A stretch of 64,000 bases of DNA from positions 5,596,968 to 5,660,967 of the forward strand of contig OZ025221.1 in assembly GCA_964019055.1 (NCBI GenBank). The letters run 5' to 3'. This document shows, one piece after another, positions 30,601 to 35,077 of the stretch. The notes under the pieces are model-generated. The model had not been told where the DNA came from. It saw nothing but the letters and a program-made list of their open reading frames with translations, and searched no databases. Position 1 is the stretch's first letter, and each line of letters starts with the position of its first letter. The DNA comes from Anthopleura xanthogrammica. Taxonomy: Eukaryota > Cnidaria > Anthozoa > Actiniaria > Actiniidae. A program made the translations under genes and the position numbers.

Positions 30601-31788
30601 TATTGCGCAAATGCGCGCTTCAAGATGATAATTTTTGTGCGCACGCGCATCTTGAAATATGACATTCGTGCGCATAGACACCTTTAATATAGGAAAGAGG
30701 CTGCAAAGTGGTTATTAAAATATTTGTGAATATTTTTCTTTTTAGCATCAAATTGCGGAAGCATCGTTCACGGTCCTTCAGGAAACATTCAGTCTTCCAA
30801 CTTCCCTAACAACTACCCTAACAACGAGTACTGCACGTGGGAAATCCGCGTTCCTCAGGGAAAGAAAGTACGAATCGACTTTGAAGAGTTCCGCACAGAA
30901 GAGGGCAAGGATAAATTATTCATATATGACACGGGAAGTGTGATGCCAATGATAGTGTTCAGCGGTATCAAGGACAAACCACGTGCACTGACGTCATCTG
31001 GGAACTCTTTACGAGTCAGGTTTGTTTCTGATGGAGCGAATGTCAACAATGGATTCAAGTTATCATACAAGCAGACAGGTAGGATAAATATATGTCGCCA
31101 TTCTTTCGGGTTTTTTTAAACAACGCGTGGCTCGAACGAACTGCTAATAGTCACCTTCAGAGTTCCCTGAGCCATCTTGAAGTAAAGGTAGCCGTGTCTT
31201 CGCATCGAAGCGAGACATGAGGTGACCTTGCAATGATAGACCCATTTTTGAACACCTTAGACAATTCTTCCCATGTCTCCATCATTGCAATTATCACCTA
31301 ATGTCTCGCTTCGATGCAAAGGCACGGCTACCTTTCAAGATGGCGCAGGAAACTGTGAAGGGGTCTAATGCTTCGCAAATGTGTCAACTTTTTCCCGAGT
31401 GTTTTTAAACCAAAATAATACACTTTTTTCAGATTGCGGAGGTATGTTCACGTCCAAATCAGGTGAAATACGCTCACCGGGTTTTCCCAACGGCTACCCA
31501 TCATCCAAAAGTTGTACCTGGCTTGTACGCATGCTTAATACCAAAATCGCTCTAAGAATCCCAGAATTCAGCACTGAAAATGCCTACGATCGACTTGAGG
31601 TTGCGCACGGACCCTGGGTAACCTCGCCTCTGGAGATATCATGGTCTGGTCCCAGTCCTCTCGCTGGTGACGTCATCACGCAGAATTTCATGTGGATTCA
31701 TTTCTACAGTAATTCAAAGGATGACAGGTTCTATAAGGGCTTCAGAGCGACGTTCAAACCTTACAATCCGTACGAAAAACGCAAGTGA
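8426..31788 (+). CDS. SVEP1: SVEP1/polydom-like secreted multidomain protein (39 exons, 2765 aa)
   Basis: A predicted secreted, matrix-associated protein of the polydom family. Exons: 8426-9152, 9671-9826, 10288-10455, 10962-11153, 11433-11618, 12019-12219, 12495-12752, 13098-13343, 13809-14009, 14423-14682, 15010-15313, 15798-15959, 16506-16667, 17057-17218, 17420-17589, 17861-18374, 18465-18810, 19107-19384, 19631-19870, 20330-20523, 21393-21521, 21749-21887, 22255-22278, 23126-23281, 23698-23788, 23886-24118, 24650-24769, 25287-25460, 25602-25718, 26273-26392, 26848-26970, 27266-27442, 27733-27909, 28455-28634, 29164-29337, 29593-29766, 30282-30455, 30746-31078, 31433-31788. Every junction is AG/GT with matching phase, and the summed length divides by three. 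Domain order: signal, vWA, EGF-like, ephrin-receptor-like, 3 sushi, 2 HYR, sushi, polydom-type segment with furin site, 3 ephrin-receptor-like, 6 EGF, pentraxin, PAN, F5/8C, ILEI, EGF, sushi, 3 EGF, 6 sushi, 2 CUB. The vWA-to-pentraxin half matches vertebrate SVEP1; the PAN, F5/8C, ILEI and CUB modules are extra, and far fewer sushi repeats follow. SVEP1 binds integrin alpha9beta1 and Tie1 in vertebrates; that role here is only inference. Confidence 0.93.
9160..9632. repeat. (GACA/GACG)n-type imperfect array in intron 1
   Basis: A GACA/GACG-rich array with higher-order units (for example GGACAGACTGCAGACAAA recurring at least four times) fills intron 1 almost from the splice donor (9153) to 40 bases before the acceptor. 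Confidence 0.9.
9671..9826 (+). CDS. SVEP1: Polydom exon 2: cysteine-rich EGF-like segment
   Basis: Residues 243-294. Eight cysteines in a pattern like a short EGF module ending [11 protein letters not shown]. In human SVEP1 a comparable EGF-like segment follows the vWA domain. It is a phase 1-1 exon, so removable as a unit. The donor is GTTAGT rather than the consensus GTAAGT. Confidence 0.85.
9852..10173. repeat. (TAGTGG)n hexanucleotide array in intron 2
   Basis: Around 48 near-perfect TAGTGG units, breaking up into TGG/TGA units at the right end. It begins 25 bases after the exon 2 donor. Confidence 0.97.
10288..10455 (+). CDS. SVEP1: Polydom exon 3: ephrin-receptor-like (GCC2/GCC3) module
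   Basis: Residues 295-350, with C-T-P-C-P-P-N-S and C-K-C-K-T-G-Y, the cysteine spacing of the ephrin-receptor-like cysteine-rich repeat. Phase 1-1 exon. This places the same module type near the N-terminus and again in exons 12-14. Confidence 0.85.
10618..10835. repeat. (ACCAC)n pentanucleotide and (CCAT)n arrays in intron 3
   Basis: About 34 uninterrupted ACCAC units to 10788, followed by CCAT units to about 10835. Confidence 0.97.
10962..12219 (+). CDS. SVEP1: Polydom exons 4-6: three sushi (CCP) domains
   Basis: Exons 10962-11153, 11433-11618 and 12019-12219 encode residues 351-543, one sushi domain each. Each has the four-cysteine frame with a G-Y centre and the C-terminal W before the last C (for example [10 protein letters not shown]). 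All three are symmetrical phase 1-1 exons. Confidence 0.9.
12268..12466 (-). mobile_element. tRNA-derived SINE family, diverged copy (reverse)
   Basis: Shares with 16190-16425 and 38255-38560 the ordered landmarks TCTGGGCT, TCAGGGCA, GGCTAACTCACAGATCGAA, GGAGAAAA.CCCTCGAA and ATCGAAACCGATG. It lies in intron 6, reverse to the gene. The tRNA-like head is poorly preserved in this copy. Confidence 0.65.
12495..13343 (+). CDS. SVEP1: Polydom exons 7-8: two HYR domains
   Basis: Exons 12495-12752 and 13098-13343 encode residues 544-711. Both show the HYR pattern: C-P near the start, a V-x-W core, D-N-S, then G-x-H-x-V-x-Y and a D-x-A/S-x-N loop before a terminal C-x-F. HYR domains are Ig-like fold adhesion modules. 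Two tandem HYR domains after sushi domains is the SVEP1 order. Confidence 0.92.
13809..14009 (+). CDS. SVEP1: Polydom exon 9: sushi domain
   Basis: Residues 712-778, opening [13 protein letters not shown] and ending W-P-D-C-S. A sushi domain just after the two HYR domains, as in SVEP1. Phase 1-1 exon. Confidence 0.88.
14011..14290. repeat. Compound GGAA / GAT / GATGGT / GGT repeat in intron 9
   Basis: Successive simple arrays: AGG-rich to 14068, TGA units to about 14107, TGATGG hexamers to about 14186, TGG units to about 14268, then mixed. Confidence 0.95.
14423..15313 (+). CDS. SVEP1: Polydom exons 10-11: polydom-type segment with furin-like site
   Basis: Exons 14423-14682 and 15010-15313 encode residues 779-966. 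No standard domain is obvious by eye. The segment begins with a [14 protein letters not shown] stretch, has conserved-looking cysteines, and contains a run of basic residues K-R-K-R-R-R-R-A, so a proprotein convertase cut after about residue 856 is likely. It ends with a cysteine-rich part before the ephrin-receptor-like repeats. The same position in SVEP1 is occupied by a non-modular segment; the correspondence is inferred from order. The internal intron is phase 0. Confidence 0.8.
15348..15553. mobile_element. Palindromic MITE-like element (206 bp) in intron 11
   Basis: Starts TACGGTGGCC and ends GGCCACCGTA. The arms match over about 80 bp (including CACTGCAAACAAATGAAATA on both strands), separated by a short centre with extra CACTGCA copies. 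Confidence 0.85.
15798..17218 (+). CDS. SVEP1: Polydom exons 12-14: three ephrin-receptor-like (GCC2/GCC3) repeats
   Basis: Exons 15798-15959, 16506-16667 and 17057-17218 encode residues 967-1128. All are exactly 162 bp and phase 1-1, an obvious tandem exon duplication. Each has C-x-P-G-x-Y/F, a second C-x-x-C-x-x-G-x-Y/F and a third C-x-x-C before the end. This is the SVEP1 ephrin-receptor-like block that precedes the EGF repeats. Confidence 0.92.
16190..16425 (-). mobile_element. tRNA-derived SINE (reverse orientation) in intron 12
   Basis: Read on the minus strand it starts with a tRNA-like head: TATAGTGATAGCACACTCGC resembles an A-box region, and AAGTTCGATTCCTGG a B box. The body follows with CGAGGGTTTTCTCCGGGTTC and the tail containing CTGTGAGTTAGCCATGCCCT. 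The tail unit is the one amplified in tandem at 20566-21215. Confidence 0.8.
16903..17024. mobile_element. Inverted repeat (MITE-like) before exon 14
   Basis: Arms of about 46 bp (GGTTCACTGTTCACAGACAA is in both) separated by roughly 30 bases, ending about 33 bases upstream of exon 14. It could form a stable hairpin in the pre-mRNA. Confidence 0.8.
17420..18374 (+). CDS. SVEP1: Polydom exons 15-16: six EGF-like domains
   Basis: Exons 17420-17589 and 17861-18374 encode residues 1129-1356. Six consecutive EGF domains with the usual C-x-x-x-P-C-x-N-G-G/x-x-C frame. Several are of the calcium-binding type (preceded by D-I-N-E-C or I-D-E-C). The intron between the exons is phase 0 and falls inside the second EGF. 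Six EGF repeats directly before a pentraxin domain is the SVEP1 signature. Confidence 0.93.
17543..17757 (+). repeat. 112 bp tandem duplication covering the exon 15 splice donor
   Basis: Bases 17543-17643 (last 47 bases of exon 15, the donor and start of intron 15) recur at 17655-17757 with a few changes. The second copy keeps an intact GTAAGT donor (the first is GTAAGG). It has no acceptor of its own. Reading through from the first donor meets an in-frame TGA at 17647-17649, so use of the second donor would truncate the protein. Confidence 0.9.
18465..19384 (+). CDS. SVEP1: Polydom exons 17-18: pentraxin (laminin-G-like) domain
   Basis: Exons 18465-18810 and 19107-19384 encode residues 1357-1564. 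Hallmarks of the pentraxin fold are visible: [20 protein letters not shown]-x-x-V-L-G-Q-E-Q-D, and [10 protein letters not shown]. These correspond to the metal-binding and pentraxin signature regions of vertebrate SVEP1 and neuronal pentraxins. The internal intron is phase 2. Confidence 0.93.
18880..18995. mobile_element. Short palindromic element in intron 17
   Basis: CGTCAATCAA.G.GTTTCCATG occurs at both ends in inverted orientation around a centre of about 55 bases. A related arm pair appears at about 55300-55365. Confidence 0.65.
19391..19575. mobile_element. MITE family B, copy 1, next to the exon 18 splice donor
   Basis: Inverted terminal regions containing CCCATTTCAGACCACGCG and its complement, with GAGAAGATACATGAATATGG inside. 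Relatives at 22901-23073, about 29935-30112, 57581-57776 and about 62095-62275. Its left end lies only about six bases after the exon 18 donor (GT at 19385). Confidence 0.85.
19631..19870 (+). CDS. SVEP1: Polydom exon 19: PAN/apple domain
   Basis: Residues 1565-1644. Pattern typical of PAN_1: [26 protein letters not shown] and R-R-C-Y-L-S. PAN domains mediate protein or carbohydrate contacts. Vertebrate SVEP1 has none here. Phase 1-1 exon, so it could have been inserted by shuffling. Confidence 0.88.
20080..20224. repeat. G-rich 28 bp tandem repeat in intron 19
   Basis: About five units of a GGAGGGAGGGTCAGGGGGAG-type sequence. The runs of G on the plus strand have G-quadruplex potential. Confidence 0.9.
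20330..21887 (+). CDS. SVEP1: Polydom exons 20-22: F5/8 type C (discoidin) domain
   Basis: Exons 20330-20523, 21393-21521 and 21749-21887 encode residues 1645-1798. It reads as a complete discoidin domain: [51 protein letters not shown], and A-R-Y-V-R-F-R-P, ending in R-V-D-I-Y-G-C-E. Such domains bind phospholipids, glycans or collagens. Internal introns are phase 0, outer junctions phase 1. Not part of vertebrate SVEP1. Confidence 0.93.
20566..21215. repeat. 57 bp tandem repeat (11 copies), SINE tail-derived, in intron 20
   Basis: Eleven copies of a 55-58 bp unit containing GGGCTGATCTAAGTCAGGGC and GGCTAACTCACAGATCGAAC. The unit is the tail segment of the SINE found singly at 12268 and 16190 and in about three copies at 38255. 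Copies show only a few substitutions. Confidence 0.95.
22084..22197. promoter_or_regulatory. Cluster of four palindromic TGACGTCA (CRE-type) sites in intron 22
   Basis: TGACGTCA at 22084-22091, 22138-22145, 22165-22172 and 22190-22197. The octamer is the consensus CREB/ATF site. The last three sit in a short imperfect repeat (CCTGTTTTCGTAATGACGTC). They may be an intronic enhancer, or merely part of a repeat. The motif also occurs singly elsewhere in the window. Confidence 0.4.
22255..22278 (+). CDS. SVEP1: Polydom exon 23: candidate 24 bp microexon
   Basis: Encodes about eight residues (G-S-S-P-S-F-M-K) between F5/8C and the ILEI domain. Acceptor TTCTGTTTGACAG and donor GTAACA fit and phase 1-1 is kept. 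Joining exon 22 directly to exon 24 is equally in frame, so this exon could be skipped, alternative, or not real. Confidence 0.5.
22498..22733. repeat. 11 bp tandem repeat (AATACATTTTC)n in intron 23
   Basis: About 21 perfect copies of the 11-mer. Because 11 is not a multiple of three, all three frames stay open through it in phase rotation; the resulting long frames are not genes. Confidence 0.97.
22901..23073. mobile_element. MITE family B, copy 2, upstream of exon 24
   Basis: TTGGGCGTAATGTTTTCCCA at the left end is matched inverted by GGAAAACATTACGCTCAA at the right end. It ends about 50 bases before the exon 24 acceptor (AG at 23124-23125). Confidence 0.88.
23126..24118 (+). CDS. SVEP1: Polydom exons 24-26: ILEI/PANDER-like (FAM3-type lectin) domain
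   Basis: Exons 23126-23281, 23698-23788 and 23886-24118 encode residues 1807-1966. Features of the ILEI fold shared by FAM3 cytokines, CEMIP/TMEM2 and POMGNT1: [12 protein letters not shown], then [34 protein letters not shown] and S-L-A-L-I-G-Y-A-G. In POMGNT1 this fold binds sugars. I know of no vertebrate SVEP1 with it. Outer junctions are phase 1, so the three exons form one transferable block. Confidence 0.85.
23405..23635 (+). mobile_element. SINE body fragment in intron 24
   Basis: Contains GCTTCGAGGGTTTTTCTCCAG, GTTCTCCGGTTTTCCTCTCT and a tail with GCAATTCAGCTATTAGAGCTGC. The first part matches the body of the plus-strand SINE at 58010-58230. No tRNA-like head here. A shorter scrap of the same body is at about 19930-20000. 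Confidence 0.65.
24238..24484. mobile_element. Palindromic MITE-like element in intron 26
   Basis: AAGGTTGGTGAAGGATTCTT and CAAGCCCGAAATGCA near the left end are repeated inverted at the right end (CATTTCGGGCTTGG, AACCTTCACCAAC). Confidence 0.75.
24650..26970 (+). CDS. SVEP1: Polydom exons 27-31: EGF, sushi, then three calcium-binding EGF domains
   Basis: Exons 24650-24769 (EGF), 25287-25460 (sushi), 25602-25718, 26273-26392 and 26848-26970 (EGF) encode residues 1967-2184. The last three open with D-I-D-E-C or D-A-D-E-C and have the C-x-C-x-x-G-x/Y pattern of calcium-binding EGF repeats. All exons are phase 1-1, so every domain is a separate unit. Confidence 0.92.
24799..24996 (+). mobile_element. 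Dispersed repeat family C, copy 1 (intron 27)
   Basis: Contains AACAATCTATTGTTTTAACG, TAAGGATCATGGTCGCCAGA and CTAAATTTCTATTATTCTTG. The same blocks in the same order appear reversed at 36664-36852. Probably a non-autonomous transposon. Confidence 0.75.
26438..26556. mobile_element. MITE family A, copy 1 (intron 30)
   Basis: Ends TAGATCCCTTGCA and TGCAAGGGGTCTA, inverted. The centre carries GGTTCCAATTCTCAGGAGAT and its near-complement. Relatives at 28132-28263, 43437-43526 and 54700-54835. Confidence 0.88.
27266..30455 (+). CDS. SVEP1: Polydom exons 32-37: six sushi domains
   Basis: Exons 27266-27442, 27733-27909, 28455-28634, 29164-29337, 29593-29766 and 30282-30455 encode residues 2185-2536. 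One sushi domain per exon, each 174-180 bp and phase 1-1. Conserved frames include C-x-x-G-Y/F and G-x-W-S/T-G-x-x-P-x/T-C. Vertebrate SVEP1 has a far longer sushi array at this end. Confidence 0.93.
27505..27720. repeat. (ATT)n and (ATC)n microsatellites in intron 32
   Basis: ATT units at about 27505-27533, ATC units at about 27606-27685 and ATT units again to about 27720, just before exon 33. Confidence 0.95.
28132..28263. mobile_element. MITE family A, copy 2 (intron 33)
   Basis: Ends TAGACCCTGCACGTGATGTC and GTGCTGCAAGGGGTCTA. Internal arms GCAAAACAAAAGAATTTCAA and AACCTATTGTTTTGTCC are also inverted. Confidence 0.88.
28677..28945. repeat. About 90-110 bp tandem repeat, 3 copies (intron 34)
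   Basis: Three diverged units, each with AACATTGAAATGGCTTCC and a GTTATCGTA..AGTGGGAAAGATACGAT.CTGGCTTA core. A reversed relative (GGAAGCCATTTCAATG) lies at about 25098-25116 in intron 27. Confidence 0.85.
29935..30112. mobile_element. MITE family B, copy 3, diverged (intron 36)
   Basis: Left TTTTTCCCATTTTAGA and right GAAATGGGAAAATATTAAGC are inverted; the interior is more diverged than in the other copies. Confidence 0.65.
30746..31788 (+). CDS. SVEP1: Polydom exons 38-39: two C-terminal CUB domains and stop
   Basis: Exons 30746-31078 and 31433-31788 encode residues 2537-2765. Both open C-G and contain the CUB hallmarks S-x-N-F-P-N-N-Y-P / [12 protein letters not shown] followed by an aromatic or I-rich strand, and a D-x-L/R-x-I/V-Y/A stretch. 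The stop TGA is at 31786-31788 after K-R-K. The first CUB has an E-E-F/D-K-L-F-I-Y-D region suggesting calcium binding. CUB domains are not part of vertebrate SVEP1. Confidence 0.93.
31146..31372. mobile_element. Palindromic MITE-like element in intron 38
   Basis: Arms of about 95 bp: GAGCCATCTTGAA, GGTAGCCGTG and TCGAAGCGAGACAT at left recur inverted at right (ATGTCTCGCTTCGA, CACGGCTACC, TTCAAGATGG). Confidence 0.85.
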
Positions 31789-32640
31789 AATGCTTCTATA
31801 TAGTTCTTCTTCTTAGTTACTTGTTAATTAGTTCAAGGTGAAAACAAGTAAATTTTTATCTGTTCAAATCTTGTGTCTTTTTTATGTGTTTGTTTGTTTG
31901 TTTATTTGTGTTTCTTGTTTCCTAACTTTCGTCTCAAATTCATGGGTTTGCGAATTGATTTCATCATTGATAATTATTTTGCACCGTTTTTCTTACCTCG
32001 CCTGTCTGTGTTGACACTCTCGTACAATCTTTGTCCATAAAAAATCTACATTTTCTATATCATATTGATTCAAATTTCAATTACAATTTCAATCAAATTA
32101 CTCACAAGTACCCGCAAGCAATTTCCATAGTTTCAACACAGAATCTATATCATTGCGGGATTAGTTCGTTATCGTTCCTCCTCGTCAGCACAAGATAAAG
32201 CAAACCTCTAATAAGCGAAGCAAGGTCGTTTTATTATACAACTATAAATATAGACTTTCTATTGTACAATCAGAATCTTTTGAATTTGAAATACTTATCT
32301 ATTATTTATCTAGCTAGTAGCCTATGGAAAATACGACAATTAATCTAATAAATAACTTCTCTCTACTTACAATATCACGCAGTCCTAACATACATACATA
32401 CATACATCCATACTGACTTAGACTCTATTCAAAATACGTTAGTATAAATATTCAGAAAAATTGCTTACAAGGTTTAGAGACTGGTTTAATTTTTTCTACT
32501 ATGGCGCAACCTAAACAACGCCACAATTGCAGACTATTTATTTTAACTTCCTTCAGTCTTAACAGTTTTACTAAGTAACTATGCAAATTGGTTCTGGTTT
32601 GTCTGGTTTTAATCATGTTGTAATTACGTTTAAGCAACCG
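31789..32640. other. Polydom 3' UTR / convergent intergenic region
   Basis: AT-rich, non-coding as far as I can see. The first canonical AATAAA on the plus strand after the stop that I find is at 32347-32352, about 560 bases downstream, so it may mark the end of the polydom transcript. Confidence 0.45.
32347..32352 (+). terminator. SVEP1: Candidate poly(A) signal of the polydom gene
   Basis: AATAAA about 560 bases after the stop codon, in AT-rich sequence. Confidence 0.35.
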
Positions 32641-32649
32641 AAAGATCCA

Positions 32650-33212
32650 TACCTCATCGGTTCTGTTTGCGCATCCAGCAGAATCGATACCTCATCGGTT
32701 CTGTTTGCGCATCCAGCAGAATCTATACCTCATCGGTTCTGATTGCGCATCCAGCAGAATCTATACCTCATCGGTTCTGATTGCGCATCCAGCAGATCGA
32801 TATCTCATCAGTTCTGTTTGCGCATCCAGCAGAATCTATACCTCATCGGTTCTGATTGCGCATCCAGCAGAATCGATATCTCATCGGTTCTGTTTGCGCA
32901 TCCAGCAGAATCTATACCTCATCGGTTCTGATTGCGCATCCAGCAGTTCGATACCTCATCGGTTCTGATTGCGCATCCGGCAGATCGATATCTCATCGTC
33001 ACTGATTGCGCATCCTGCAGATCGATACCTTATCGGTTCTGATTGCGCATCCAGCAGAATCGATACCTCATCGGTTCTGATTGCGCATCCAGCAGATCGA
33101 TACCTCTTCGGTTCTGATTGCGCATCCAGAAGATCGATATCTCATCGGTTCTGATTGCGCATCCAGCAGACGGATACCTCATCGGTTCTATTGTTGCAAC
33201 CAGGATCGATAA
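32650..33212. repeat. 37-38 bp minisatellite, 15 copies
   Basis: Unit contains TACCTCATCGGTTCTG and TTGCGCATCCAGCAGA. Copies differ by GAT/GTTT and AATCTA/TCGATA alternatives and by one or two bases in length. It lies between two convergent genes. Confidence 0.96.
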
Positions 33213-33721
33213 TTCATCGGCTCCATGTACCACCGCCATAAGTTTACTATTTACATATTCCATATAAATAACTTAAATGTCAAAGTTTCCCTAAATTACT
33301 GTAAGTTAATCATACTTGGGCACCGGGTTATCGATTCTTGGAGGCATGGAGCCTACCAATATTAACGGAAAAGATAAGTTGAATGTTATTTGATTTCTGT
33401 CGTTTCTTTAGTTTAATATTCTTTTTAAAGTCAAAGAGCTGCCTGACTGATTGCTTGAAGTTTCAGAGTAACTATAAAAATTCAAGTATTTTATCACTTG
33501 GAGTGTACTGACGTGACATGACCATATGTCACGCAACATTTTACCTTATCACTTCACAAGTCAAGTGAAATGTTATCCGTCATATCTTGCTTTGGATCTA
33601 GTTGGATCTAGTTGGATCTAGTATGAGACAACATGCCGAATCCCCGTGACATGAGATGTTTCAGAGATTGTGACTTCTGCTTAATGACGTGATTTATCGT
33701 GTTAGTTCTACTGATCGAATT

Positions 33722-33870
33722 GTTACGCATACTGCGCTCCATGAACGCGACTGACGAGTGGTAAGGTCCGGCTACGCATGCTCAGTTTGTGAAAGCAACT
33801 GACGAATTGTTATGCGTCCTGCTACGCATGCTCATTACAGAGAAGCAGCTGACGAAGGGTTATGGCGTCT
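33722..33870. repeat. About 55 bp tandem repeat, 2.5 copies
   Basis: Units contain GGCTACGCATGCTCAGTTTG / CTGCTACGCATGCTCATTAC and AACTGACGAATTG / GCTGACGAAGGG. It sits just beyond the 3' end of the GPCR gene. Confidence 0.7.
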
Positions 33871-33904
33871 GGTTCATGTGCCATTGTTGGACGAGAAAGA
33901 TTCT

Positions 33905-35077
33905 CTAAGAAGGCGCGGGGGATAATACCATAATCTCTTTTTGTGGGACTGGTTGAGATACTTCTATAGTGATATCAACAGTTCCGTTCTCACTGGTCTT
34001 ACAGCAAGGCCATATTGCTTTGATCTCCTTTCGAATGTCCTTCTTAAGAATTGCGTACAAAAGTGGATTCAACGCGGAATTCATGAGTATAAGCAACCAT
34101 ATAATATGCTTTGTGTCTTGCGCGACTCGCATATCCAGAAACGAGTCACAAACATACGAATAAATTCCAAAAGCCCAAAAGCAATCGTACAGGATAATAA
34201 CTACTCCTATTGCTGGTAACGAAGACTTGTCCATCTTGGGCGATAGGATTCCGCTGATTATTCGAGCAGCAGTACTCTCCGAAACTTCCTCTTCTATAGC
34301 TTCAATGGCTGTTCGCATTCTTCCGAATCTTGCCGAAGATATTTCGATTGATGAGCTGGAGTTGGGCGGTCGGCTGTCGTCGTCGGTAGTCGAGTGAAGA
34401 TTGCTATCGGTAGAGTAGTTGTAGTCGACCTGCGCACGAATTTTTTTCTCGTCTCTGTTATGCCGACGTACTATCAAGAGAATTCGAAAATACGAGATGC
34501 TCAACGTCACGCAAGGAAGAACCACGAAAAAGATGGTCTGGACAACGATGAACATTTTTTCGCGCTCTTTTTCCGTCTTGATTCCCGTGAACATCATAGT
34601 GATACGAAGAAGGGCCACAAAAAGAGGTATGCACCACGAACAGAGAATCAAAACGACGGCTCGGTACTGCGTCATATAGTTAATGTAATGCAGTGGACTG
34701 ACAATGGCTTTGTAGCGATCCAACGATAGTGTACACAGACTAAGAATGGTCGCGTCCATTAGAAAGTCATAAATAACGAAGCGAAGCTCAGGTGATGTTG
34801 GCAGTTGAACTGCATCTGAGAGCTGAACAGCAGTTATGATTATACCAACGAGAAGATCTGCCAAGCTAAGAGACAGGACAAACCAGTTGGATTTTACGTT
34901 ACGAAGTCGGCGACGGGTTGCTATGACAACAGCTACCAGCGTGTTATTGAAAATTGTAATGAAACCAACTGTGGCTCGGATAACCCAGTACCATGCTTGT
35001 GTTGGCTCCTTTTGTGCGTGAAGACCAAGTGAAGAAGGCGTAGCAGGTAAATACTGATTGAAAGTCAAGTTTTTCAT
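33905..35077 (-). CDS. Orphan rhodopsin-class (class A) GPCR, intron-less, 390 aa
   Basis: A seven-helix receptor in one exon. The N-terminus is short (about 30 residues, N-L-T glycosylation site at 3-5). TM1 has N45 (1.50), TM2 has L-A-D74 (2.50), TM3 ends D120-R-Y, TM5 has P188 and Y196 (5.50, 5.58), and TM7 has N337-P-L-L-Y341. A long third loop (about 203-285) is Ser/Asp/Glu-rich, and C358-C359 could be palmitoylated. Oddities: no cysteine at the top of TM3 or in a usable place in a very short second extracellular loop, so the usual disulfide is missing; TM6 has D-C-F-W-A-F-G instead of C-W-x-P. Melanocortin/lipid-type receptors also lack the TM3 cysteine, but the ligand here cannot be named. 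It probably signals through a G protein at the plasma membrane. Convergent with the polydom gene. Confidence 0.93.
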   Translation of the reverse strand: MKNLTFNQYLPATPSSLGLHAQKEPTQAWYWVIRATVGFITIFNNTLVAVVIATRRRLRNVKSNWFVLSLSLADLLVGIIITAVQLSDAVQLPTSPELRFVIYDFLMDATILSLCTLSLDRYKAIVSPLHYINYMTQYRAVVLILCSWCIPLFVALLRITMMFTGIKTEKEREKMFIVVQTIFFVVLPCVTLSISYFRILLIVRRHNRDEKKIRAQVDYNYSTDSNLHSTTDDDSRPPNSSSSIEISSARFGRMRTAIEAIEEEVSESTAARIISGILSPKMDKSSLPAIGVVIILYDCFWAFGIYSYVCDSFLDMRVAQDTKHIIWLLILMNSALNPLLYAILKKDIRKEIKAIWPCCKTSENGTVDITIEVSQPVPQKEIMVLSPAPS

